The notes under the pieces were generated by a model. It saw nothing but the letters and a program-made list of their open reading frames with translations. It ran no database searches and had not been told where the DNA came from. DNA of 52,322 nucleotides from Helochares maculicollis. Taxonomy: Eukaryota > Arthropoda > Insecta > Coleoptera > Hydrophilidae. How positions within the stretch are numbered: the first letter of the stretch is position 1; every line of letters starts with the position of its first letter. A program made the translations under genes and the position numbers. This document shows positions 11,839-24,613 of this stretch, piece by piece. Where the stretch lies: the NCBI GenBank assembly GCA_033557835.1, contig JAWQRO010000150.1, positions 1 through 52,322 of the forward strand. Reading direction: 5' to 3'.

Positions 11839-13287
11839 TAGTTTCCAGCTCACAGTGTATTTTGATACATTTTCAGTTTATTTGCATATGATACTTTCAT
11901 TCCCCAGCTAACTCAAGAAGCGTTTTTCAGTTTATATTTAATTTTCTTTTTAGAAAATAACTCCATGGATTTTAAAATCTGTACTAGAAATGACTGTACA
12001 TATGGTTTTAGAATTTGAAATATTTGAATGCATGTTTTTAATCAAATATTAAAACCACAAACTGAATTTATGCTAAACGAAATAATAACAGAGATTTTTA
12101 TTGGAATTAGAAGATCTGAACTTTGGCGTACCAATTTTTTAATCTTAGGAAATACATTGATATGCCCAAAATGATTTTTTCAGAGTTTAACTTTTTTTAC
12201 AGCAGGTTATTTACACATTAGGCGAGGATTCGGTACTATGGAAAACATCCAAGTAAGATGTTTATGAAAAGAAAATCATTAATATATTGCAGCAAAACTT
12301 GGGGTTTATGTGCCACATATGGATAACTTTGACCATTCTAGTGTTAAATTAAAAAATAAGATGTGCCCCTAGATTTCAAAGTACTGAAAAATTTAATGAA
12401 AATAATTTAGTGTTCATCAAATAAAGGATATTTTAAAAAACAGTTTTACAAAACCATTAAAATTGATTTGGAACAATGGAATAACAAAAAAACCATCACT
12501 ATATCATTAAAATATAACAATCCATTACTGCTAGCAAATATAAAGTGATTTTCGAAGACAAGATACATAAAAAAATATTGTTACAAGGGCTCATTTATTT
12601 AGTGAACATTATAAAAGTATAAGTGGCATGGATTTGTTAGAAATATCATTAAGTAAATTAAGAATCCATTAAGAAGTGGCTATCATTTCCATAGTTTGCT
12701 AATAAATACTTGGAGATTATATTAATAATGCATCCTAATAAAGAAATTTCACATTTTATAATACCAGTAGATACCTAGCAAAGATATGCACTTTGTGCAA
12801 AAAGGAAAACAAGATGTAATGTTTTATTGCAAGATAAAAATTTTAATTATTTTCACGCTTCGTAAACTTTACATATAAAACTTCATAAAACTAGAATATA
12901 TTTTCAATTTTGTTGCAATTGTTTTTTGATTTTATCAATGTCTACTTGGAATTTGTATTAAATAACAAATTCTGATTAATATATCGCTTATTCAATTTTG
13001 TAAGTAACACCAATCGAAGGATGTAGCATTAATTATGAAACCATATGCAATTGTAATGATATAAGTTAATTTGTAATAGAAGTAAATAAAGGGCTATGAA
13101 GTTAAATTGAAAATGTATTATATAATTTTAGGTCAATAATTCAATACATGGGTAGTAACATGATATGGTTTTACAATAAGTTTTAATAAGAGGCATTTTA
13201 CAATAGCATATATATTGTACATAAATATTTTTATTGAACTCATAAACAATGTCAAGTTTATATTGAGCTTAAAAGCTAACGATGCAC

Positions 13288-14556
13288 TTATTGTATGCCT
13301 TCTACAATTGCTGTATCATCCAAAGTATGTAACCAATTGAAAATCATCATATTCCTTTCATATTTAGATAACGGCTTACCCCTTTCTCTTTCAACATCTC
13401 TTAAAGTTAAAGGCAAATTTTTACTAGCCCTTTGTTTAACTACTCTTAAAACTGCTGCATTGGCACTATTTGCTGGCGGCTGCTTTTGTGCTTGATTAGT
13501 ACCTGGTACTGTTAAACGAGATGGACCTGTATTTACAGAAGAAGCACAATCGGTAGAAACACTGGCAGCAGCAGTAGATGGGGTTACTTCTATCCTGTCT
13601 AAATTAAATTCACTTTGCGATAACCTTTCTAAAGCCCTGTAAGTTGTTAGTAATCTACGTCGAATGTAGTTTTGTCGAACCTGAAACATAATGGCATTGA
13701 TATGCTTAATATATTTTAATGAAATTTACTTGCATTTTACTTTAGTTTTTATTTTGTGGTTTGTTTAGATACCTTTTTATTAACAGATCTAATGAAATCC
13801 GCTGCTGTAAATGTTGGCGGAGGAGGTGTACTGGCAGGAGGAGCAGTGGTCGACTGTCCTCCATGAGGCGAAGGCAATTGTGAAGTTGAAGCTACATCTC
13901 CTACTGCAACCCATGTTGAGCAAGATCTTGATGTGTGATCTAGCCGAGTGTTTTCTAATATAAACCCAGAACGTTGGAGGGAATTTAGGGCTAATTCTGA
14001 GACGGCACTGCGTAATCCTGGGACATTTGGGGTATCCTCCGGAGATGGCAACTGACTTATATCACTTGTGCTAAAACTTTTTTGTAACCCAACTGCAGAA
14101 GATAAGGCAGCGCAGCTTCTAATTAAGTCTGTTTCTTCCTCAAACCATAATATTTCAGGAATATCAGCAGGCCTAAAAATAATAGAGCATTATGATTAAA
14201 ATCAAAGGATAGAAAAATTTAGCAAAGTAAAGCAATAAATAATCTTTCCCTAAAATTTCTTTATGTGAAAATAATATACTTTTATAACAAGCCATTGGAG
14301 GGTATGATTACCTTGAACCTGCATGGCCTCTACTATCTGGATTAGGGCTGTGACCACGCACAAATTGGCTATCACTTTTGCTGAAACTCAGAAGCCTTCT
14401 TCCACTATGAATATCAGACGCAACAGAAGAAACAGAAAACAGAGATAAATCAGTTGTCACAGATTCATGTGAGGGTGATCTCAAAATTCTGCACGCAACA
14501 GTTAGCACTGGTGTTTGGGGTGTGAGTTGATTTTCTGCACTTTCGGTCGATGCCAT
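13288..14556 (-). CDS. Unrecognised conserved-looking protein, 345 aa
   Basis: Three minus-strand exons, 14556-14312, 14172-13773 and 13680-13288, join in phase for 1038 nt (345 aa plus stop). The ATG at 14556 (context AACATGG) is preferred; an in-frame ATG-less extension to about 14739 exists but looks like 5' UTR. The N-terminal third is Ser/Thr-rich with SPSHES, SPNPDS and LPSPED motifs, possible proline-directed phosphosites. The middle has WFEEETDLIRSC and a proline run. Most conserved-looking is the basic helix FIRSVNKKVRQNYIRRRLL followed by TYRALERLSQSEFNLDRIE, and a C-terminal block KPLSKYERNMMIFNWLHTLD. No signal peptide or membrane segment. I do not recognise the family; function is not assigned. 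Converges with the Hsp70 gene. Confidence 0.8.
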
Positions 14557-17254
14557 GTTTTTATAGCGTTGGGAAATTATTACATCGAAATCGAAGTCAA
14601 AAATGCATTTATTGACACGCGGAGAAGAAAATTGCACGTTGTATTTACACTGCCGGTGGTTGGGAATATACACGCCCGGCAGAATCAATATTGGGGAAGA
14701 CGCGCGTTGCGCCGATAGGTGAACAAAATGTTGCTCCAATGAGAACTATCATTCAAGAATTGTTTTGTTATGTTTATTATGTAACGTTAATGATGCGATG
14801 ATGTAAAAGTGGGAGCGATGTAAAAAATATTGATAATATATATAAAACATTATGCAATCGCATATTGAATTATCATAAATGTACCCATTGTTTTTACATG
14901 TGTATTTTTTTATTTAAGTGTATAATAGATCGAGTAGAAAAATATGTTCTGCGTGCGAATCTTATTTTTTATTAATTTTGTCAGTTACAAACTAAATTTG
15001 AAATGAATAAAATTAAGACAGAACTTGTCTGTTTAAATAATGAATCAAAATAAAAAATACATTATTGATTTAAAACTTGTTTAAATTAGCTGTTGATATT
15101 TTAACTTAAATTTTCCAATTCCTGTATGTATTTCCAACGGAAAGTTAAAACATTTGGACGCGATCCTATTTGTAGCAATCAACTTTGCAATGATTCAAAT
15201 CATGATCTTGATTTTCATAAGATTGTGAGATGATATTTTATATGGAAGTGATACATCAAAATTCAAATTCAATCAAAATACCAAAAACCTACATTATCTC
15301 TGCGAGCTCTCTCATATTCTTCATCAATTTTGTGTTTTTATATTACATTTGATTTGCTTTATACACTTTTGCAAAAATTATGAATTATTAAAGAATCATA
15401 CCCTGTCCTGACTGTCTGATTTTTATAGTTGCATTTACTGATAGCTGAGTAAATTGGTGATTAAAATCTATGCCTCAAAATCAATTGATACTAGGACAAG
15501 AAACTAATATTATTTTCTTATAAATGCTAAGAAATATGTGCTAAGCACTTTTTCAAAAAATTACCTCATAATAGAAGATGTGTTTTATTTATCAAATTTA
15601 TTTTGCTTATAATGATTTTAAAATGAGGCATCTTAGCATAAATATGTGTAAAATCAGTTAAATTGCAAAAGTACTTGCTTTGATATGTTTCGCTCCTGAA
15701 AATGTAAATGAATATGGCGAGACGATTTTTGTAAATTGTCTTTACAACATGTAGATGAGTTTTAGATCAAAATTATCCGGAAAAACAGCTCTACTTATGA
15801 ACAAGTACTCAAGAGTGTTAATATTCCATCTGGTAAACTAGATTTGCTAGTTTTCAGGCTTAAATATAAATGAGCAACACCAATACTACTGGAAGGGAAT
15901 TTTCAGTAAATATTGTTATTTTATCTAGAGCAGTGAGATAATAAAATGTTTCTAGAAGATTACAGATTTATTCAAAATACTGTAGCTACTGATTAGTTTC
16001 ACAAACTGCTTTTCAAAATTAGTGAGGCACTATACTTAAGAATATGCATTTGATGAATGTGAATGCGAGCGTAATATTTTGATGTTAACGAGTATCATAA
16101 TTGCATAACTGATAATAACCATTTTGAACTCTAGATTGGCTAGAAATAGTTGTTGAGATTCAAAATGGTATAAAATCTCCCATTGACATGTTACAATCTA
16201 GTTTACTTTAAACATTTCTTGTCTGGCAATAATTCTAAGGAAATTGCTGATTTTACTAATGAAAACATTGGCATTTGTATTTTTTCAAATCTATTGCTTT
16301 GTGTATTTCGTCAAGATCCACAAATTCAAGAGAAAGAAAATAGGGACGCTTTTAATCACTTAAAATTAAATGTGGTACTGTCATATTTTGATAATTGGAA
16401 CTGCAAAAATTTGTTTTTTGGAAACTAAGAAACACATTTGCAGTCCATAATCAGTGTAATCGATCACTAGAAAATTTATAGTAGAATTCAATCATTCATT
16501 TATCTGCCATCTGAACTCGCCCATAACATTGAAACCACAGGTTTATCTAAGTTATGTCTTACAAACAATCTTTTATTGCTCTAACAAATCATTCTATAAT
16601 GGGCTATTTTTGGTCAAAGATTTGTGATCAGCGTTATCTATTATACTTATCAATCTATATATAAATCATTAGAATAGTTATAAAAATTGAAACGAGGAAT
16701 TCCATCTGGAGAAGTGAACAAAAATGATCATTCTAGAATATTATAAAAGTTCGTTTTTAAATGATGCTATTAATTGCATAAATTATGGGTGGAATATTAA
16801 TCATAATCCTAACTTATACGATGTGCACTGATGACTTCAATAATTAAAAAATCAAACAAGACGCGTATACAATCAATTGAAAGCGATCGTGGTATCAAAT
16901 TATTGTATATACTTAAACTTCTCAGCACTTACAATTTACACTTACTCGGAAAAAGCAAAGTTTTTAAGATGATATATAGATGCAAATATAGTATATTTAC
17001 TATGTTAGATACCAAATGCCCATATATGAAACATTTGAAAAGCGCCGACGTTTTACTCATGCGTAACCAGTCAAAACAGTTTATTTGCCTACGTCACAAA
17101 ACCATGCGCATAGCATGCTATTCTTATCTATCACGAATTATTTGAATATTCTTTTTAGTAAATTGTGATCTTGCTTAAGCGTTACATCAAAAACTATTAA
17201 TAAAAGCGTAAATTAAATAAATGTGATTATTTAATTATTAGGAAATTAAAACAA
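14557..17254. other. Intergenic region between divergent 345-aa gene and KANSL3
   Basis: Contains the promoters of both divergent genes. A TTATTAG acceptor-like site at 17240, just before the KANSL3 start codon, suggests a spliced 5' UTR exon upstream that I could not place. Short open frames at 16183-16428 and 16831-17145 have no recognisable similarity or coding signature. Otherwise AT-rich sequence with nothing supported. Confidence 0.5.
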
Positions 17255-20200
17255 ATGACAACAAGCAATTTAAAAATGACTTCATTTAAGAATTTGGATT
17301 TACTGTATGAAAGTACCGATACGGAAATGGAACAAAATGTAAACATAGTAGGTTATGTGTATTCAATTGTTTTAACAAATAAAATATTTTGTAGACGTCT
17401 GTGAGCGTTGAAGTTGTGGATTTTCCAAGTGATGATATTAATGTGATTGATACAGATCAGAAGTTTGATACTAAAATAATACAAGATCAAGAGCTCAGCA
17501 ACATAAGTATATCATCGGTCTTAGCAGATCTGGTTTCATTAATTGAAATGGAACATTGTTATGCAAGGCCTCATAACTGGAGACCAGAAACTAATTTTTT
17601 GAGACCCACGAAAACATTGTTTATACCTCAACGAACAACTAAAAAGAAATCTACCAATCCACTAGCTCCTCTACAAGAAACCGAAGATATAGTTGACATA
17701 CTTGCAGAGCCTATTGAACCACCAACCATTTACGATTATGAAAAAGCGAAACAACTAATGAGCGAATGTGAGAGACACGCAGCATGTGCAAGAGTTGATC
17801 AAAGTAATGAAGATTGGGAAGAATCAATATCCAAGTATGTATTACAAGATATAGGTTATGTTTAATTAAATCTCAGCTTACATCACTTTGTACTTACGGG
17901 TTGTAAAATTATCTAGACTCTCAGCAATGGACCATCGTATTAAAATTACTTCTTTCTATTAAAAGTGAAAATAAATGGAATGAAATGTTTGTTGCTGGGA
18001 AATATATGTAAGATGCGACATTGACGATTATCTTGAATATTTCTCACAACTGATATGTTGATTCAAGTTTTTATTAGGGAGGTTTTTCCCTTCCCTATTG
18101 CATTTGTAAGAAGTTTATTCATGAGTTTTATTTGTTTAGCTGTAAATATGTTCTGACAATTTCCAAAAAACACTATTCATCATTTTCAAATGTTTAATTT
18201 TTTTTGTAGAATAAATTGGTCTCCATCCCAAAATCAACTCTTTAATGGGGCGGTGAATATTTTAAATTGCGATTACACGTCACGTTTAGCATATAACGGA
18301 AGTTCTAATGAAGCAGTTTTAAGACGTACAATTATTGATAAATCTGTGAAACGGTTTAGACATTTAATGGCATCAATCTCATGGGACTCCAAGTTGACCC
18401 AATGGCTTCATACACTATTTATTGAACACTTAGACAAGGCATTTTTAGCTGTTTATTTAGACATATTGCAGGTAAGACCAATTGCGAATGATCATGCATT
18501 ATGCATTATTTAATTTATTTTTTAGACTCTTAAAGCAAAACTACCAACGTTTGTTGATAAAATGATTTATTCTTCAACTAGTAGTCGTGGAGGAATATTA
18601 AGCAATGAAAATTTATATCCTCTATTGAAACGTCCGTGGGATCCTGTTGCATCTAGTCTAAATCAGGATAAACCCAAGAAGCTGCCAGGAAATCCAATTA
18701 TTATAGTAGTACCTACTTCACCAAATTCTTCTAATCATATGAAAAGGCAAAATAAATGGCTCAATCTTTTGACAAATTTAGGTACTGTTCACTCAGTGTA
18801 TTCCAACATTGGTAAGTGGTGTCGGTAAATTTCTCCATAAATGTAGCTGTGAAATTAATGTTGACTTATTTATTGTTGTGTGGGAAAATATAAGCATGGT
18901 ATTTTAAGAAAGTATGATATTTTAGGTCAATCATCCTACAGGCTTACAATTATGAACTGCATGGACCAAATGTTGGCCGCGACAAGAGCAAAAGTGCAGG
19001 AAGTTAAATCTGATCATCCAGGACGTCCAATTGTTTTAGCAGGATTCAACTCTGGTGCTGCTTTGGCTCTTCAAGTAGCTCACATTGAGCCTGTTCTCTG
19101 CGTGCTGTGTCTTGGGTTTTCTTTGCTCACAGCAGAAGGGAAAAGAGGAGATCCTGATGATAATTTACTTGAATTACAATGTCCTGTTTTGTTTGTTATT
19201 GGACAGTGCTCTCATACTTCTTTGTAAGTTATTACATTACTTATAATATGGTATTGATGAAGTAAAATTATCTACAATTAAGTCAAAAAGACATACGAGG
19301 TGTGCCTCAAGCCTGAGTAGAGTATAAATAATATCATCTTTTATAATTATGATTTCCTTCACATACGTTACCACTTTCATTATGAAGAAAATAACAGTCG
19401 CAACTGCATTTGGACATGATTTGTCATTTGTCTTATTACTTCTCCCACCAATTGTAATTATTGCCTTTACTTTATACAACATATCCTAAATAATAGTTTT
19501 GATACTAGGCAAGAAGATTTGGAAGATTTACGTGAAAGGATGCGTGTTGAAACAGGACTAATTGTTGTTGGTTCTGCAGATGATAACCTTAGAGTTAGTA
19601 AAAAAAAGAAACGATCTGAAGGAATTACTCAAAGTGTCGTTGATAGATGCATTGTGGTAAGTTGTTTATTTTATATATCATCATCATCATCATATATATA
19701 TATAAGCTGGTAAATATTTTATCCAATGATATTCTTCTTTTAGGATGAAGTTGGTGAGTTTGTTAGTGGATTACTGCTTTCCCCATATCCTCCACAAATT
19801 CGACAGTCGCCTACACATGTACCGCCTGACGTTTTTAAACGAGTGAAAACAGACAGGAAACGAAATAATTCAAACTGCAGTTCCATAGATAGTGAACCTC
19901 CTTCTCCAACTCCAAGGATTACTAGGCCAGGTCAATTACACAATACTTCTCCAAGTTGTAAGTTAGGCTTAAATAATTTTTTCAAGGAACTGGTGCTAAG
20001 GTTATTTGTAATGCTATCAATATTACTAATAATTTAACATACATTATATTCTGGTGCATTATGAACACAGTTGGCAAGAAGAAATACAGGATGATACTTG
20101 AGGCCCCTACTTTCTTTCCTGATGGAATGTCCCCATAAGTGATAGTTTCATAAAAAAAATATAGTAAAACATGATAATTTGATTGATAAAGTACTACCGG

Positions 20201-22455
20201 CTGGCTAAGAATGTTTATTCACTTCCAGGCTTCTAGTTGAGCTCCAGAATGTTTTATTGATTTATTTATGTTTTTTCAACTGAAAATGTCTCATCCACTT
20301 ATGACTTCTTTAATTTTGGTCTCATTGGTATGAAAGTAGTATCAATAAGTTCTATTTTTCATAACAAAATTGAGAATCTTTAGTGCTTAAACTCATGCGC
20401 TTACCGATGGTTTAACTAATCTCTACATTTCAGTTGGCAGACCTCCTGGTTCCAAATCAAAGTCCAAGTTGGAAGCTAAATGGGCACAACAAGTAGCACA
20501 AGGTACTCCTTCTTCTCCTTCTCCTTCTTGTAGTCCACCTCCTACACCCACATCTGCAACATCTGACACACTAAACGAAAATTCCAATTTGTCCTCACCA
20601 TCCATTGAAACCATTAAAAGCAATAAAGGATCCACAAATACAGATACAAAAAATAAATCACCATCTAATGTTTCTACACCAACAACGACATCAGGTTGGT
20701 TTCAATGATAAATATTTACATATATGTATTCTAAAATATTTTTTTTATACATTTAGTTTAAATATTTATGTTGTTTGAGTAGTATTAAATTTAAACCAGC
20801 ATTCATTGACTTTTGAAGCATTATGTATTTTTTAATGATAAATGAAGCAATAGACAGTTTATAATTGCAAATATTTAATACTTTGTGGAACAAATGCTTA
20901 ATATGTAATTCTTTGCCATCTTAAACGCTTATATATTTTCACTCCTAAGATTTTTTATTGCTTTTGTCTTTTTGAAAATTAGCTAAAGCTATATTAAAAT
21001 CTTCAGACATTTTAATGTGATTTTCTTTCATATGCAATTTTAATTCTATATTTTTGCTAATAATATTTGAATACATTACAGCAAAGCTTCAAGCGATGGG
21101 TTTAGGGAATAGATCTGTGATGAGTTCAAACCCACTGTCATCTTTCATGCAAACTGGTATTAGAACTGTTTCTGCTAATACACCACAAAAACTGAATTCT
21201 GGAATTAAAGGTAATGTTATTGAATCAATTTAACATAAGAAGTAGTAGAGTTCTCTTTTAAGAACTTCATCTTTTTTTTCTATTTGATCTGAGTTTTTGC
21301 ATGATCAATGCAATGCCAGATATGAGATTTTGAAATTGATTATGAATTTTGCTTTTAGTATTAGAAAATTTGACACTTAATCCAAATTCAACTGCAAAGC
21401 TAGTGTCAAGTACTGGTAGAACAATAGATTTGTCTAAAATTACCGTTTTAAATAATATTAATACTCAGAAAACAGGAAGTACTTATGGCAATGTGATCTT
21501 AATGCCTGATGGTAAAATTAAAACTCCTAGTTCAGTGAAAGGTCTTGGAAGTACCCCCCTACTATTGCCGATGAATAAAGTAAAATCTCCTCCATCTGCA
21601 ACAAGCACTGCGCAAAGCCGTAAGTTATGTTTAATTTAGTAAATATTTGGAATATGTGATATTTAGGTCATAGAATAATGGAATATCTATATTTTAGGTG
21701 TAACAAAATATATTACTTCTAAAAAACAGTTGCTGGGTAACAAGCCACCCAAACCCTTTAAGAAAGTACCATATATATCTGCTACTTTACCACCACCCAC
21801 AAATCTTACTTCGCAAGATATAATGGATTTGCCTATAATATTCGCCGATGACAACCAAATGCTATCAAATACTAATATTATGCAACCTAGTGATACACCT
21901 GCTCCTCAAATCATTGCACAAAGTCAACCAATTAAGACAACTACACCAGGAAAATATGTATTTGTCAATAAGCAAATTTCAATGACAAATCCTACCAGTA
22001 GTTTAAGTGTGCAAACTACTTTGAAAAGGCCAGTAACTACAACAAGTCAAACAATTAAACCACCTTTGTCAAACGCAGTTAAATATGCTAAGATAATTTT
22101 ATCAAAAAGAACACCAACTGATGAATCCAAAGGCACCACTTCAAATATAATAACAAAAATTAGTAGTTTATCATCAGAAATGCCGATCAAGAAGGTTGAA
22201 CCTGTTATAGAAAATATAGATTTAGAAAATGAATTAGTTGCAACGGCAGTGCCAAAACCAAACTTTAATAAAAGTGATATAAAAAATGTTACACTAATTT
22301 ATAAGAAGCCATCAGAAGTTTCAAAAGCTGAAAGTATTCAGAAAACTCTTACTATAAACGAAATTTCCATTAAAAGAACAAGCAGCCAAGCAGAAATTGA
22401 AGAAAATGAAGATGATCCTGACTATATACCTAGTAAATGTATGAAACTAGATTAA
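17255..22455 (+). CDS. KANSL3: KAT8 regulatory NSL complex subunit 3 (fly Rcd1)
   Basis: Scaffold subunit of the NSL complex, which directs MOF histone acetylation at promoters. Eleven exons: 17255-17338, 17395-17834, 18210-18471, 18526-18811, 18926-19223, 19509-19656, 19744-19957, 20434-20694, 21082-21210, 21359-21619, 21698-22455; 3141 nt, 1046 aa, all junctions in phase. The N-terminal helical part has RPHNWRPETNFLRP and INWSPSQNQLFN. An alpha/beta-hydrolase fold follows (about residues 290-500), with PIVLAGFNSGAALA at about 393-406 and VVGSADDNLRVSKKKKRSEG. The nucleophile elbow is G-F-N-S-G, Asn replacing the catalytic Ser, as in the human protein (GWNTG), so it is probably not an esterase. 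The remaining half is Ser/Thr/Pro-rich, and a GRPPGSKSKSKLEAKW stretch resembles an AT-hook. Poly(A) signals lie near 22879. Confidence 0.93.
19676..19704. repeat. TCA/TA short microsatellite in KANSL3 intron 6
   Basis: About six TCA units followed directly by TA repeats, 20 bases after the exon 6 donor. It lies wholly inside the intron. Confidence 0.85.
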
Positions 22456-22878
22456 AAGTTGTTAAGAGATTAGTTGTTTAACTAATTATTATGTGTTTCT
22501 ACGACTTTCCAAAACCTGTAAAGAAGAGCAGTGAAAGCTGTTATTATTTATACTAGGATTAACCATTTTGAAGTATTAAATTTTGACAATGGCATGTCAC
22601 ATGAAATGTTTAAATTGTGAATTTTGCTCACACAATGTTACAGGGATAAAATTGGTAGTCCACAAAGGTAGATTTGTTCCGATATGAAAAATCTGTAAAC
22701 ATGGATAAATCAACATTATATAATGAGAAATTATAAGTGTTAATACCATAATTAACGACTTGTCAATAATCTAATGCCTATCTATCCATCTAAAAACCAT
22801 GTTCCTCTTATATCAACACACCAGCATTAACAGTTGAGTGCAGATTTATTGTTGCAAATTCATCACAGAGCTTCTTTT

Positions 22879-22890
22879 AATAAAAATAAA
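22879..22890 (+). terminator. Tandem AATAAA polyadenylation signals for KANSL3
   Basis: Two back-to-back AATAAA hexamers lie 424 bases after the KANSL3 stop codon on the same strand. They are the first perfect signals I noticed downstream; earlier weaker variants could also be used. Confidence 0.5.
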
Positions 22891-23130
22891 TCATTTAATA
22901 ATAGGTACCATAATACTACAATAGTGCAATAATACATTACAAAATAAAAATCTTTATGTTTATCATAATTACTTAATACTTAATTTTTATCAAACAAAAC
23001 TGGAAATATAAATTGAGTTTTCTTTGTATTACCCTTTTTTTGTTGTTGTGAACTACGCACTATTGCAAGTTACGTTGTGGCAACTTAAAGAAACCAAATT
23101 ATTTTCTTTTACAGAACTACATGCTTGCTA

Positions 23131-24282
23131 GCGTTTCCCCACTCACTCAATAATATATGCGATTCGATAAGAAAAACACAATTTTATGGTTTTAAATATA
23201 CTTTATTATTATATATACAGTTTGCCTGAACATCAATACACTTGTTCCAAAGAGATTTCAATTTATGAATTCCATCCCTGAAGTGCGAGTTGGAAAGGCT
23301 GCAAAATATGCTTCCACATTTGTTATGACCTCATCATTTGATGAAAAACTCTTTCCATGCATGTTTTTTAGGTCTGAAAATAAATCAGTCGCTAGTAAAT
23401 ATGGTGGATGCTCCAACAATTCAAACTTTAATTCTTGGATTTTAGTCATTGTCAAAGTGTTCTTGTTCTTGCCCCAATGAAAAAGGATTTTTTCTTCTGC
23501 AAACCAAGTCCTTTTTCATTCAACTGATTTAAAAGGTTACAATAATGTTCAAAATTTATTGTTTTACCAGTTTGCCAGTAATCCTCAAACTTTCTTTTGC
23601 ATCCCAAAAAACTGATGTTAGTCTCTTGTTTTGATTTAGGATCATGCTGATAGATCAATGTTTCATCCATAGTGATCGACTGATGCACAAAATCCATTTT
23701 ATTCTTTCAAAAACGCTCTAAATGTTGGTGAGAATGTCATATTCGAATGTGTTTTTACTCCAATATTAGCGATTGGGGCACCCATTGTGCACACAGCTTT
23801 CTGAAACCCAATACTTCAGTCAAAATATTACTTACACCGCCTAATGAGACCCTAGGGCGTCTACTAAATCTCTTTCTCACTCGCCAATTTTCCAATATGA
23901 TATCCTATATATTTTCTACGATTTCTGGTGTTGTTGCTGTTTTTGGACGTTCTTGATGTGGATCATCATCAAGGACTGTACGGCTATATTTAAATGCAGC
24001 AGCCTGTCTTTCTACTTTTCTAAATGAAAGTGAAGAGACATTCATAAATTGCCTTTGTTTTGAAAACCCTAAATAAAAACTCTATCACAGCAGGATACTT
24101 TTTTTTCCATTGTAAAAAAGTACTGTGACACCATAACACTAAATGGCTTGTAAACAAAGAATGAATTGACAGATTAAAATGAAACTTCATATATGTTCAT
24201 ATGAAGAGTGTACCAACATAAAAAATTTAGACTGGTAGCAACGCCGTTTCTTATCGATCTGAAAACTTATTGAGCAATCTAG
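23131..24282 (-). mobile_element. Mariner transposon remnant, copy A
   Basis: Degenerate mariner element with its transposase on the minus strand. Recognisable protein pieces are the TMDET block (second catalytic region, about 23655-23690), YCNLLNQLNEKGL with LQKKK, then ELLEHPPYLLATDLFSDLKNM and GKSFSSNDEVI. The QDNA-type second Asp and the SPDLAPSD third Asp of the D,D34D triad are lost, and frames are broken between blocks. The right end (TTTCTTATCGATCTGAAAAC to CTAG at 24282, then TA) matches copies B and C; the left end is recognisable from CAATAATATATGCGATTCGA at 23148, but its outermost bases have diverged, so the left boundary is approximate. It sits between the convergent KANSL3 and EME1 genes. 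Confidence 0.85.
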
Positions 24283-24613
24283 TATATCTCTGGCATCTCG
24301 ATTTTTTGCTATATTCACATTTTGCTCTCCTGCTTTTTTTTATGAAGATAATAATACAGGATTTTTTAATGTGATATGCTCAAAACTACACTTTAATGTT
24401 TCGAAAATATTTTGCATTTTCATAAAATTTACTGTGCTGATTAAACAATTATTATGAACAAAACACCTTATACCTGCAAGAATATTGAAACATACTCAAC
24501 AAGATGCGACTATTGTTTAAAATAATAGCATTTCCTCTGGAATTCCTCTTTCCATTATGGTAACTGGAGAAACTATTGCGATACTAACAATGCTATTTAT
24601 TTATTTACTTATG

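Larger units (their letters stand above)
9631..13287. other. Gene-poor spacer between convergent Hsp70 and 345-aa gene
   Basis: Holds the 3' UTRs of both neighbouring genes. No conserved protein block or convincing long reading frame was seen. It contains a palindrome/hairpin pair at 10646-10693 and an isolated long hairpin at 11776-11838, described separately. The rest is AT-rich with nothing I recognise. Confidence 0.6.

Noticed and set aside
16831..17145. 104-codon frame upstream of KANSL3
   Set aside because: Lys/Tyr/Leu-rich with no domain; does not join in phase to KANSL3 exons.
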